Shown: in pieces, positions 1 to 8,658 of the stretch
Layout of the letters: each line of letters opens with the position of its first letter
Position numbering within the stretch: position 1 is the stretch's first letter
From: Phaeodactylum tricornutum CCAP 1055/1
Taxonomy: Eukaryota; Bacillariophyta; Bacillariophyceae; Surirellales; Neidiaceae
DNA length: 64,000 nt
Assembly (NCBI RefSeq): GCF_000150955.2
Contig: NC_011677.1
Location: 659,555-723,554, forward strand
Reading direction: 5' to 3'
Translations under genes and position numbers: made by a program
Notes under the pieces: generated by a model
Databases searched by the model: none
The model's input: only the letters and a program-made list of their open reading frames with translations
What the model was told of the DNA's origin: nothing

Positions 1-2
1 GC

Positions 3-650
3 AGCTTTGATGTTGGAGCCGGCGTCAATTCCGTAACTCTAAGGACGGATCGAGACCAGTTCGTATCTGGCGACCAGAATGGATATGTGAAGATTTGGGA
101 TCTGGGGGGGAATGGTTGCATCAATAGTCTCAAGCCGTCATCGACCAATGCAAAAACAGACGGGCCGGCATCTCGAAGGCGATCGGCCGAAGGAACAGTT
201 CCTATCCAAGCAGTTGACATTTCGGAGGATTCTCGGACGCTCGTGGCAGTCTCGAATCACGGCAGTGTTTTTGTATGGGACCCAACTTCAAGCGTTGGAA
301 GTGAAGATGACAACAGCACGATGCGACCCGTTAAAAAGTTTCGAGCTCATCCTCCTGGCACTTACTGCTTGCACGGGAAAATAGCACCCGATTGTCGTCA
401 TTTGGTGACCACATCCAGTGATGGCACGGCGAAGCTGTGGGATACAGCCACTTGGGAATTAACACACACTCTGCAAAACCAAAAATGGGTATGGGATGCA
501 GCCTTTTGCGCAGACTCTTCGTATTTAGTGACAGCAAGTAGCGACCACGTCGCCAGACTGTGGAATTTGCAAAAGGGATCGGTCGTCCGGCAATATCACG
601 GCCACCAATCATCCGTTACATGCGTCGCTCTCAACGACAGTAGTGTATGA
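3..650 (+). CDS. LST8: LST8/GbetaL, TOR-complex WD40 subunit (5' end outside window)
   Basis: This is the C-terminal part of a WD40 beta-propeller protein; the frame is open from base 3 and ends in TGA at 648-650. Visible WD blades include SGDQNGYVKIWDL, SSDGTAKLWDT and SSDHVARLWNL, ending in a final HQSSVTCVAL strand. The order and wording (NSV..., SGDQNG...IWDL, W.WD..F..DS.YLVTASSD..ARLW) match LST8, the constitutive subunit of TORC1 and TORC2 that binds the TOR kinase domain. Between blades there is an insert rich in polar residues (GPASRRRSAEGT) before the VDIS strand. About two or three of the seven blades lie upstream of the window. No intron is needed in the visible part. Assignment is by family signature only; a generic WD40 protein is the alternative. 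Confidence 0.88.
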   Translation, partial: SFDVGAGVNSVTLRTDRDQFVSGDQNGYVKIWDLGGNGCINSLKPSSTNAKTDGPASRRRSAEGTVPIQAVDISEDSRTLVAVSNHGSVFVWDPTSSVGSEDDNSTMRPVKKFRAHPPGTYCLHGKIAPDCRHLVTTSSDGTAKLWDTATWELTHTLQNQKWVWDAAFCADSSYLVTASSDHVARLWNLQKGSVVRQYHGHQSSVTCVALNDSSV

Positions 651-712
651 CGACTGTTTAAGACGCAATCGGAAAAGGTTCATAGTGCGTATATAGAGCC
701 TTTGAATATCTA

Positions 713-1398
713 TTAACGATAGGAAGAGTTCATAAACTCTAATAGGTTCTTCTGATCTCGCATGAACAGAGTGTCATAATCATGAAGACGTCAACAAACA
801 TTGTTGTTTGTTTGGTCACGGGTCCCATTTGCGTGCAGAACCATAATAAAAAGGGTTAGATTTCGGTAATCATGCATCCGCTTAGAGCCGATAGAAGATA
901 AAAGCTTACCCTAGCTTCTTCCTGGGCTAGATCCTCTTCCGTCTTGTCGATCTTCATTCGAATCCGTTCTCCCGTAACAACGCTCCGACGTGCTTTGCCT
1001 CGCATGTCGCCGTCACTGGCGCTACTGGAAGGATCTCTACGTTTCCGACTTCTCTTTTTCTTCTTTCGGATGTGTTTGCGTTTGCGATCCTCTTCGTGAC
1101 TGGAGCTATCTTCCGACGAGCAACTAGCCTCTCTTCTTCGTCTGCGTCGGCGGCCAACGCCTTTGCGCGAGCTTTTCTTCTGATCTTCGTCTGAGCTATG
1201 TTGGGATCTGTGCCTGCTCTTCTTTTTCTTTCCGTGATTGCGCGTGCGACGGTGGTCGGCGCAGCTACTCAACTCATCGTCGCTTTCTCGACTAGATCGT
1301 TTGGAATGCCGAGCTGCCGTCGTGTCGTTTCGACGAGGCTGTTCCTCAGGAATTTCTTGCTTTCTCGCCGATGCTGAGGATGAGACGGAAGCTTCCAT
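713..1398 (-). CDS. Small arginine/serine/lysine-rich nuclear-type protein, two exons
   Basis: Inferred exons are 910-1398 and 713-751 on the minus strand, giving 175 residues from ATG at 1398. Splicing AGG|GTAAGC to ATCAG|AAG joins EEAR to KNLLEFMNSSYR and a TAA. Reading through instead gives an unlikely tail, so the short last exon is well supported by frame and motif. Residues about 20-130 are low complexity: runs of K, R, S and SSxDE, like splicing-associated RS proteins. The C-terminus (TGERIRMKIDKTEEDLAQEEAR-KNLLEFMN) is the only ordered-looking piece and resembles short C-terminal motifs of the form K.K.K....(D/E)..R..LL.F.N in small plant and fungal RS proteins; I recall that pattern but cannot name the family. 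Nuclear location and RNA-related role are inference from composition. Confidence 0.6.
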
Positions 1399-1576
1399 GG
1401 TATAAATAGTCAGAGCTGCGGCTGCTGACTTGAATATAAGCAATACTTTTGTATTTGGGGGAGCGCCTTTGACGTTCACAGACACTGCGGTTCTGGCCGT
1501 GGAGAAAATGACATCAATCTTTGTGCGAAGTGGGGCCAATATCGGATCGTCTGGCCTTTTCCTCAGCGAAAAAAAA

Positions 1577-2161
1577 GAGGAAATTCGCTAAGTGTGGTGT
1601 TCAGACCATGTCAAATCCACTAAATGGGTGGTACCATAAGTAACTCTAAACACTTACAAAGCATTTGTCCGTTGTATGCTATATCACGCATACAAGTGTT
1701 TTGCACATTTTTTAGGATTCGTAAATGGGCTAATATCCAAGAAAGCATTTCCTTTAACAGAAGACTGCCAGTGAAAGGACTAATTTTATATATTCACAAA
1801 TCCCTCACAGTCAAGCAGTTGACCAAATTTAAGGGTGTCATCCAAGTGGTTACCAGTTAAACCTTCCTGGTATGGTAGCAATTTACTTTGAGGTCAGAGC
1901 AATATTGCAATCAGCCTGCAACTGTTTTACTTTGCTTGACTGTGAATCTGACAGTGAACAACTAGCCCAGCCTGATTTGATGCTCTTGAGTTTTTGTCTC
2001 AATTTCTCAGGTATATGCTTTTATTCAAGAGAGCTCTTTCCATTCAAATTTTGCTTGTAAGAAAAATGATCTATTTAGCAAAATGGCACGTGCAGCGGTT
2101 AAGCACCCATTTAGTGGATTTTGGCAGGGTCTTAGCACCACCCATTTAGCGAATTTCCTTT
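1577..2161. mobile_element. Non-autonomous DNA element (MITE-like) with long terminal inverted repeats
   Basis: About 55 bp at the left end (from AGGAAATTCGCTAA near 1578) reappears in inverted form at the right end (to TTAGCGAATTTCCT near 2159). Both arms also contain an inner copy of CCACTAAATGGGTG, so each arm has the CTAAATGGGTG word twice or nearly so. The arms differ at several positions, so the copy is not brand new. Flanks are A-runs (1569-1576 and 2162-2170), which could be an 8-9 bp target duplication but are too simple to prove it. The interior holds two short open frames (1624-1860, 1872-2060) with no recognisable transposase domain, plus an inverted pair of the dispersed 9-mer (TCACAGTCA at 1805, TGACTGTGA at 1938). 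It sits between the RS-rich gene and the 3' end of EMC4. Superfamily is undetermined. Confidence 0.7.
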
Positions 2162-2458
2162 AAAAAAAAACAGAAAATGACCAAATGGCTAGGCTCTTGC
2201 TACCGACAAGCAATGTGTTTGCCTAACATGTTACATACTATAATGAATAGGTAAACTTACACGAACTTCAAAGCTCTCTGTTTTCTACAGATCATGCAGC
2301 TCTAACGCTCGGTATGTAGACTCTACAGTAAACTCTATTCAAAAGAGGTATCCTATATGGGATCATTGACGATAGAGGGGCTCAGCATGGAAGTAGTCTT
2401 TTCGGGTAAAAAGCGATTTGCTTTAAAAGAAAGAGTCAGATTGCCCAAGATAAAGCGA

Positions 2459-3139
2459 TCATAATATCATATTGTCGGGCGGAATACTAGAGCTCTCCAT
2501 CATTTCTTTCCACTGTATCTTTCCCATCCAATCTGCCGAAGTTGTCGGCAACAGCCGCATGCTGCTCATTTTGTACAATCCCACAGCTAACCATACCAAA
2601 TTTAGAGCAACGAATGCCAGCTTCGGCATTTGTAAATCTACATCACTCAAGGCAGCAAAGACACTTTCGATGCCTAGAATGCTCGTCACCGGGGTCAAGA
2701 TTGCCATACTCACGGTGTTGATGCTGAAAATATTAAGATTCGACCCGGACATATACATCATAAACGCGTTCATCATGATCTGCTGACCAGGCTTTACCGC
2801 AATCGACATAGCTTTGGATTTCTTCTTGGCGGCCAGCTGTGATTGTTGACTAGATGAGAGTGCTGGTCGCGAATCCGCCGACGAGCTAGCTAGAGCTTTT
2901 TGTTGCTGCTGTAGCGATTTGAAGCCCACTGGTTGGGAGCATTTGACAAGAGTATGGTATCCCTCGTGGCATTCCTTTGTGTTCAGGTCAATAGAATAGG
3001 TGGATCTGAAAGAAACAAAACAGAAAAGGACAAGCGTGAAAAAATCAAAGCGGCGTTATTTCTGGTTTGGGAAATTCACGCGCAATACGAGTTCGCTAAC
3101 GAACAAACTGGCTTGGCTCTCTACCTACTTTCTTGGCAT
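2459..3139 (-). CDS. EMC4: ER membrane protein complex subunit 4 (EMC4/TMEM85)
   Basis: EMC4 belongs to the ER membrane complex that inserts tail-anchored and multi-pass proteins. Inferred exons are 3129-3139 (only ATG CCA AGA AA) and 2459-3005, giving 185 residues; the intron starts GTAGGT and ends in a strong TTTGTTTCTTTCAG acceptor, and the join keeps frame (MPRKSTYSIDLN...). The open frame alone would begin at a GTG, so this upstream exon decides the start. Family features: QIMMNAFMMYMSGSNLNIFS, an L.PVTSILGIES stretch, a second hydrophobic helix (LAFVALNLVWLAVGLY) and the terminal K..SM.LLPT..ADW motif. A Q/S-rich linker (residues about 35-75) separates the short N-terminus from the membrane part. 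The body is secure; the 11-nt first exon is inference. Confidence 0.88.
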
Positions 3140-3523
3140 TATGACAGCAGAAGTAAGCTGATCATGCAGCACAGGATGTTTTAAAACAGGAAAGGATTGC
3201 CTGGTGCGCTGACTCTCATTACAGCGGTAGTATTTATATCACCCTCCGCGGCCAATTGTGCTGGATCAATTTGGTGTCGTCTGGTTGCTTTGCCGTCTAT
3301 AAACGTGTTGAAATGTCGTATACGACTAGGTATGGACACTGAAAAGACTGGAGGAATGGATTATATAACGACCAACAGCTATTTCTCTCTTTCTGATTTG
3401 ACTTCTACCGATGGTTTTACTGTTCCAAGTTACATCCATCCAGCCCATGAATCCGTCCTCTAGCTAGAGCTGTCTTGGCGTGAGCAGAAAGTTAAACGAA
3501 TTGCAGCGAGCATATAGTCGAGC
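3140..3523. promoter_or_regulatory. Divergent intergenic region, EMC4 / ECD
   Basis: The 384 bp between the inferred EMC4 start and the ECD start must carry both promoters. I see no gene here; open frames are short and unrecognisable. No specific promoter element can be identified with confidence. Confidence 0.4.
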
Positions 3524-5437
3524 ATGGAGGAAGGGTCGCTACTTGCAGAAGCTCTAAAACGGGAAAACGGTTTGGAGAACACTCTCATAGTTGACATCTA
3601 TCTGCCACCCTTCGAGGTAGCCTCGCCGGAGCATCTTATTGCTCTTAGTAGAATTGCCATCGAAATCAATACCTACATACATTCTGAAATATACCCATGG
3701 TTGATTGGAGGAGATGGCCCCGTATTCGGGATACACGAAACCGGGGGTATTCCTCATCTACGAACCAGTTTATGTTACGGTGTTTCGGTAGCCGATGAAT
3801 GGAAGTTGATCGGATTGTGTGGGCAGTATTCTTCCCAGAATCCCATTTTGGCAATGGAATTTTGGGATCAAGATGATGGCCAAGTCCTCTTGATTCAGAG
3901 CGCGCATGAGTTACCTGCTTGGGTGGATCAAATTGGACCACCAAATTGTCGACATCGGTGTTGGATTCTGCGAGGCAAAGTCAACCTGATCGCTCCTTTC
4001 AGCGATACCGATGCTTTTTTATCAATACCACAATCACTTGAGCTGCTCCGCTCGGCTTCCAGTCTTGTAGAATGTTCACCAACGGTCAATAACGCTATTC
4101 AAGAGAGAGTCGCTCGTGTTAATAGCGCAAATCACTATCATCGTGGAGCGGTGGTAGTCCCTCGCTCAGTAGTCCATATGCTGGAGACGCGACCCGATCT
4201 CGTTGACGCTGCTTGCCTTGCTTTTTCGGAATACGCTACCACGCATGCACCACTAAACCAGCCTCCCTTGGCTGGCACTTGCGAAGATTGGGTATGGATG
4301 GTTCATCGCTTTGGACGAACACACTACTCTATGCTTCGCACCGTTACGGCTGCTCCTTACTGGAAAGCAGAGGATACAATTCCTAGTGTGTATCAGTCTG
4401 TTGAAGTAAAACGTCTAAAGCGCCAATGCAATGTTCAGGGAACAACGCATCTACGACACGCTTTGCAGCTTGGTTTACGGCTTGTTGCCGGGCTGGATTA
4501 TATTTTAATGCACAGAGTTAACGATAGTCATACAAACGATGCTAAAGGGTGGGGTGTTGAAAGAAGGGTCCAGTGCTGGTCGCGAATCGAAAAGGCATGT
4601 TCGGAGTGTCGCGTTTCAGCGACGTCGCCGGGATGGTTGCTAAATGCATGGCAGCAGGGACCGAATGAGGCTGCACATGATCTTGAGCCTATACTGAAAT
4701 GTCCCGTGTTTCAAGAGGAGTTGAAGAACCAATTCACACCACTCACGCAACCGGAAAAGCCAATTACGACGCAAATTCGGTCAGAATTACTGGTCAAGGT
4801 ACCGTGCAATAGGCATTTTGAACCTCCTACGCCGCGTGATGTTGATGATGAGCGTTGGATGATAATGCCAGATGAAGACGAACTGGAACTCTATGCTAAT
4901 GCTCGACCGACCTCTCGATCGCAGCTTGCATCAGACGAGTCAAACGGCGGAGATAGTGCTTTAAGCGATATGCTGAGCGGAGTCCAGTCTTTCATGCACG
5001 GCAAAAGCACGATTGAAGGTGTTTCGCATCAAATTGGATTGACTCGTCCACTGCGCATTGATCCTACTGTGTTCTTGAACATTTTGCACTCAACTTTGCA
5101 AGCAGAATGTGCAGACGACCTCGATTTTACGAGAATCGAGAAGGATCTGTTTTTCTCGAAAGACGACTACCAGTTAGATGATGAGGAAGGTGGCGATGGC
5201 GTTGATAAAGCCATGACCGATGTCATGAGCGCTATGGACAACGAGTTGCGAATCCGACCGATCTCCGAAAATGGAAGTAAAGATGTCCAACAAGATGAGA
5301 GTGTCCGTCACAACGCTGAGATTCTGACAAACTTGTTGAAATCGCTAGAAGCTGGACACGGAAAGCCGAGTCCAGTTCGAAACATCTTGAACGAAATGGG
5401 ACTGGATGTACTGGACGGTCACTTCGAAGAGGAATAG
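3524..5437 (+). CDS. ECD: Ecdysoneless/SGT1-family protein (ECD)
   Basis: A 637-residue single-exon protein of the ECD (SGT1, ecdysoneless) family, known in animals and fungi as a nucleo-cytoplasmic cofactor for splicing-factor assembly and cell-cycle control. Diagnostic stretches are in the first third: YPWLIGGDGPVFG, PHLRTSLCYGVSVADEW, LIGLCGQYS.....LAMEFWDQDDGQVLLIQSAHELPAWV and then RCWILRGKVNLIAPF. The C-terminal third is acidic (DDERWMIMPDEDELELY, DDYQLDDEEGG), as in other ECD proteins, and ends in a helix (NAEILTNLLKSLEAG). The ATG at 3524 is the first in the frame, and the length fits the family. The gene ends 22 bp from the convergent PNPase gene, so their 3' UTRs must overlap. Function in diatoms is inferred from the family. 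Confidence 0.88.
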   Translation: MEEGSLLAEALKRENGLENTLIVDIYLPPFEVASPEHLIALSRIAIEINTYIHSEIYPWLIGGDGPVFGIHETGGIPHLRTSLCYGVSVADEWKLIGLCGQYSSQNPILAMEFWDQDDGQVLLIQSAHELPAWVDQIGPPNCRHRCWILRGKVNLIAPFSDTDAFLSIPQSLELLRSASSLVECSPTVNNAIQERVARVNSANHYHRGAVVVPRSVVHMLETRPDLVDAACLAFSEYATTHAPLNQPPLAGTCEDWVWMVHRFGRTHYSMLRTVTAAPYWKAEDTIPSVYQSVEVKRLKRQCNVQGTTHLRHALQLGLRLVAGLDYILMHRVNDSHTNDAKGWGVERRVQCWSRIEKACSECRVSATSPGWLLNAWQQGPNEAAHDLEPILKCPVFQEELKNQFTPLTQPEKPITTQIRSELLVKVPCNRHFEPPTPRDVDDERWMIMPDEDELELYANARPTSRSQLASDESNGGDSALSDMLSGVQSFMHGKSTIEGVSHQIGLTRPLRIDPTVFLNILHSTLQAECADDLDFTRIEKDLFFSKDDYQLDDEEGGDGVDKAMTDVMSAMDNELRIRPISENGSKDVQQDESVRHNAEILTNLLKSLEAGHGKPSPVRNILNEMGLDVLDGHFEEE

Positions 5438-5459
5438 CTTGAGTCGAAGCCTAAGAAAT

Positions 5460-8006
5460 CTATAGCTCTGTTACACCCTCAATAGCTTGCGCAATCACGT
5501 CGATCTCATCTTTTGTCATTTCGGGAGTTGGCGCGGCTGCTTCTCGACTCGGTCCTCGAGAACCATTTCTTCGGCCTCCGTCTCCACCTTGTTCTTCGAG
5601 TAGAGCCTTTCGACTAAGCTGCAGTTTACCCTTGTCTTTACCGAGATACTTGACCGTCAGTTCTTCAACATTCATGCTCTTCATGAAACCTTCGCAGTTT
5701 CGAACACGCTCGTGGGCCAGCTCCGAGACATGAACCAATCCTTCAAGACCCGGGTAAGAACCGTCCTCGGCACCGGGCAAAATCTCAAGAAAAACTCCAA
5801 ACGGATGAATACCAGTAATTTTTCCGGTGTAGGTTTCACCTTCAACGGGTTCCGGTCCTTCATACTTTGGACGTTCCTCTCTTGGCCCACGTCCATTTCG
5901 TCCGGCACTACTAACCAAAGTAGTAATAAAGGTCTGGGCTTCTCCCATTTTAGCTGTATCAAACGAGGATAACTGTACCCCTCCCTCTTCACCGACGTCC
6001 ATGTTTACAAGCTCAAAATCTTCGATGATAGCACGAATCTGTTTACCACCTGGTCCAATAATCTTACCAATGGCCTCAACAGGAATTGAAAACGACATCA
6101 TTTTTGGGACAGTTGCGGGGAGCTCCTCTCGCGGTGAGGCAATTACCTTTTCCATTTCCGACAACAAATGTAAGCGGCCCGTGCGTGCTTGTTCCAGTGC
6201 GCTTTCCATGGTTTCCAAAGTCAAACCTTCACACTTGATATCCAGTTGAAAAGTGGATATTCCAACTCGATCACCTGCAACCTTAAAATCCATAGTACCA
6301 AGTGCATCCTCGGTTCCAAGAATATCCGAAAGTATTACAGCGTTCTCGTCGGATACGCCGCCTTTATCGCCTAGCAGCATTCCCATTGCAATACCGGCCA
6401 CGGGTGCTTTGATGGGTACACCGGCATCCATTAAAGCCAGTGATCCGCCACAGACGCTGGCCATGGAACTGGAACCGTGCGACTCAGTGATGAGAGACTC
6501 TACCCGAATTGTATAAGGGAAATCAGCTAGTGCTGGTATGGTTGGAATCAGGGCCCTTTCCGCCAGGTTACCGTGTCCGACTTCTCGACGTCCCGGAGCT
6601 CCCACTCGGCCCGTCTCACCAACGCAACTAGGCGGAAACGTATACTGCAGATAAAAGCGCTTCTCATCGGTTCCGTCCAGTTTTTCAATCTTTTGTCGCA
6701 TGCCGGAACCACCCAGTGTTGTCGTGGCGACACACTGTGTTTCACCTCGTGTGAAGAGGGCAGACCCGTGCACACGCGGCAGCAACCCAGTCTCCATTGT
6801 AAGCTGACGAATGTCGGTCGGTCCACGACCGTCACAACGAAGCCCTTCTTCTCGGGCACGGAAAAACATGCGTCGACACAACAGATCTTTAAACGCGCCT
6901 TTGATGGCAACCGTTTCGCCAGGATAGTCTTCGATAAGCTCGCCGACTACGGCCGTGTATAAATCAGTCATGATTTTCCCTTGGGCTTCTTTGCCCAGAC
7001 CAGACGACCACATATCATCGATACGATCGCTGAAAAGTTCATCTACTCGAATTTGCAAGTTCTCTGGAGTAGCTTTAATAGTATCCAGCTTCTTTTCCTT
7101 TCCGGCGACTTTTCCTAGCGCGGTCAGCCCTTGACATAGGACCTGAATCGCCTCATGGCCCGTTTTCACGGCCTGAATCATCGTGGATTCTGGTAAAAAG
7201 TCGGCGGCTCCTTCAATCATCAAAACTGCTTCTTCGGTACCGGCCACCATCAGGTTGAGCTTGCTCGTCTCCATCTGTAGATTTGTAGGATTCACCACCA
7301 ACGTGCCATCATCCTTCATGCCCACTTGCACCGCCGCCACGGGTTTGTGCAGGGGTACATCGGAAATGAAGAGCGACGAGGCCGAAGCAATGATCGCAAG
7401 AGGATCGCAGGACCGTTCCCCATCGTAGGACAAGACCCAGGAGAGAAGCTGCGTTTCGTGCCGCCATCCCGACTGAATCAATGGCCGGAGCGGTCGGTCA
7501 ATGAGACGACAGGTAAGAATTTCGTGTTCAGCGGGACGTCCGTCCCGTTTGTTGTACCCACCGGATGTGAGCCCGGCGGAACTGAATCGTTCCTGGTAGT
7601 CCACACTGAGGGGACAAAAGTCGATTTCTTCCTTGGGGTCCTTGTCGTGCGACGTTGTCGCGTAGAGAACGGAATCACCGCGAGTCAATGTGACAGCACC
7701 CGCCGCCTGTCGTCCGATCTTTCCCGTTTCAATGCAAATAGGAGGAACATCCTGCTCTTGACCGGGCAGCGAGTGAAATATGACGCGGTGTACGGGGAAA
7801 CCGGCGGGTCCGCTGTGGTCCGATTCAATCGAAAAGGCTGTCCCGGAACCGTCGGACGCCCAACGTGACGATGTCGAGGCTGAGCCGTCTACCCCTTTTC
7901 TACCGCTACGACCTGAACGAAAGGAAGCAATCGGATGGAAAGCCCAACATTCTTCGCCTTGAAAGAACGTGAGAAACAAAGCGAGAAACTTCATATTGAA
8001 TGCCAT
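5460..8006 (-). CDS. PNP: Polynucleotide phosphorylase, probably plastid-targeted
   Basis: Phosphorolytic 3'-5' exoribonuclease of 848 residues. Order: presequence (1-70), first RNase PH domain (IETGKIGRQAAGAVTLTRGD...), helical linker, second RNase PH domain (RCDGRGPTDIRQLTMETGLLPRVHGSALFTRGETQ), KH domain (VEAIGKIIGPGGKQIRAI) and S1 domain (GETYTGKITGIHPFGVFLEILPG). The core is uninterrupted. The N-terminus MAFNMKFLALFLTFFQGEECWAFHP looks like a secretory signal peptide followed by A|F, the cleavage context of diatom plastid precursors; a second ATG at 7994 would give an even more typical signal peptide. A serine/arginine-rich transit-like stretch follows. Family function is RNA decay and tail trimming in organelles; plastid rather than mitochondrial location is inference. 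The C-terminal tail is G/R-rich. It is convergent with ECD. Confidence 0.94.
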   Translation of the reverse strand: MAFNMKFLALFLTFFQGEECWAFHPIASFRSGRSGRKGVDGSASTSSRWASDGSGTAFSIESDHSGPAGFPVHRVIFHSLPGQEQDVPPICIETGKIGRQAAGAVTLTRGDSVLYATTSHDKDPKEEIDFCPLSVDYQERFSSAGLTSGGYNKRDGRPAEHEILTCRLIDRPLRPLIQSGWRHETQLLSWVLSYDGERSCDPLAIIASASSLFISDVPLHKPVAAVQVGMKDDGTLVVNPTNLQMETSKLNLMVAGTEEAVLMIEGAADFLPESTMIQAVKTGHEAIQVLCQGLTALGKVAGKEKKLDTIKATPENLQIRVDELFSDRIDDMWSSGLGKEAQGKIMTDLYTAVVGELIEDYPGETVAIKGAFKDLLCRRMFFRAREEGLRCDGRGPTDIRQLTMETGLLPRVHGSALFTRGETQCVATTTLGGSGMRQKIEKLDGTDEKRFYLQYTFPPSCVGETGRVGAPGRREVGHGNLAERALIPTIPALADFPYTIRVESLITESHGSSSMASVCGGSLALMDAGVPIKAPVAGIAMGMLLGDKGGVSDENAVILSDILGTEDALGTMDFKVAGDRVGISTFQLDIKCEGLTLETMESALEQARTGRLHLLSEMEKVIASPREELPATVPKMMSFSIPVEAIGKIIGPGGKQIRAIIEDFELVNMDVGEEGGVQLSSFDTAKMGEAQTFITTLVSSAGRNGRGPREERPKYEGPEPVEGETYTGKITGIHPFGVFLEILPGAEDGSYPGLEGLVHVSELAHERVRNCEGFMKSMNVEELTVKYLGKDKGKLQLSRKALLEEQGGDGGRRNGSRGPSREAAAPTPEMTKDEIDVIAQAIEGVTEL

Positions 8007-8658
8007 TGGATAATGGGTTTCGTTGCGTACGCCGACGGAAAGGCAACTTTAGATGGAGTTGACGAGCCGACGAAAACTTGTACGGATGACACAATCGACC
8101 ACTGAAGGAGGACTCGCTTCGCCTTGTGCGAGATGAGTATCTCAAATACTACCAGCTTGTCGCGGGGTTTCGGCACTTGTAGCCTCCGCCGTGTAGTCTT
8201 GTTTCTCGACTAGTCCGACGAGATGGAACATCAATCATCCCAAGTGTTTACAGTTACTACTCGCCGGAGCCGACCATTATTTTAGTTGGCAATATCGCGG
8301 CAAAATTGAGAACATACGTCAGGTAGGCATAACGAAGCGGGTGGAGTGCAAGACTAACTCAACTCGCGTTTTGTAGACAATGGGACGGGACGATTACGAA
8401 CAGAAGGTATGACCTATGGACAATAGCTGCATGTACTTCTATACGTCTGTCAGCGACTCCCATCGTAGTTCCTAAATGACGGCCTGCATGCCAACCAAGG
8501 AAATGCGTTCTCAGACCGTAACAAATAGCCGTAGCGTCACCAGCATCTACTTGTAAGGCCGCCCAGGGGTCTGTTCCAATGTTGTTGACTTCTTGGCCGA
8601 AATCCTTCTTTCTTAGGCCCAAGTTAAATTTGCTTCTTGCACCACTATTTTAACAATC
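8007..8658. promoter_or_regulatory. Divergent intergenic region, PNPase / GMP synthetase
   Basis: A 652 bp gap holding both promoters. It contains short open frames on the minus strand that merely overlap the PNPase leader. It includes a TTTACAGTTACTA word near 8247 that is a loose relative of the dispersed TGACTGTGA motif. No gene is supported. Confidence 0.4.

Noticed and set aside
1624-2060. Two open frames inside the inverted-repeat element as a possible transposase
   Set aside because: Too short, no DDE/DDD or zinc-finger pattern, and separated by a stop; treated as non-coding interior.
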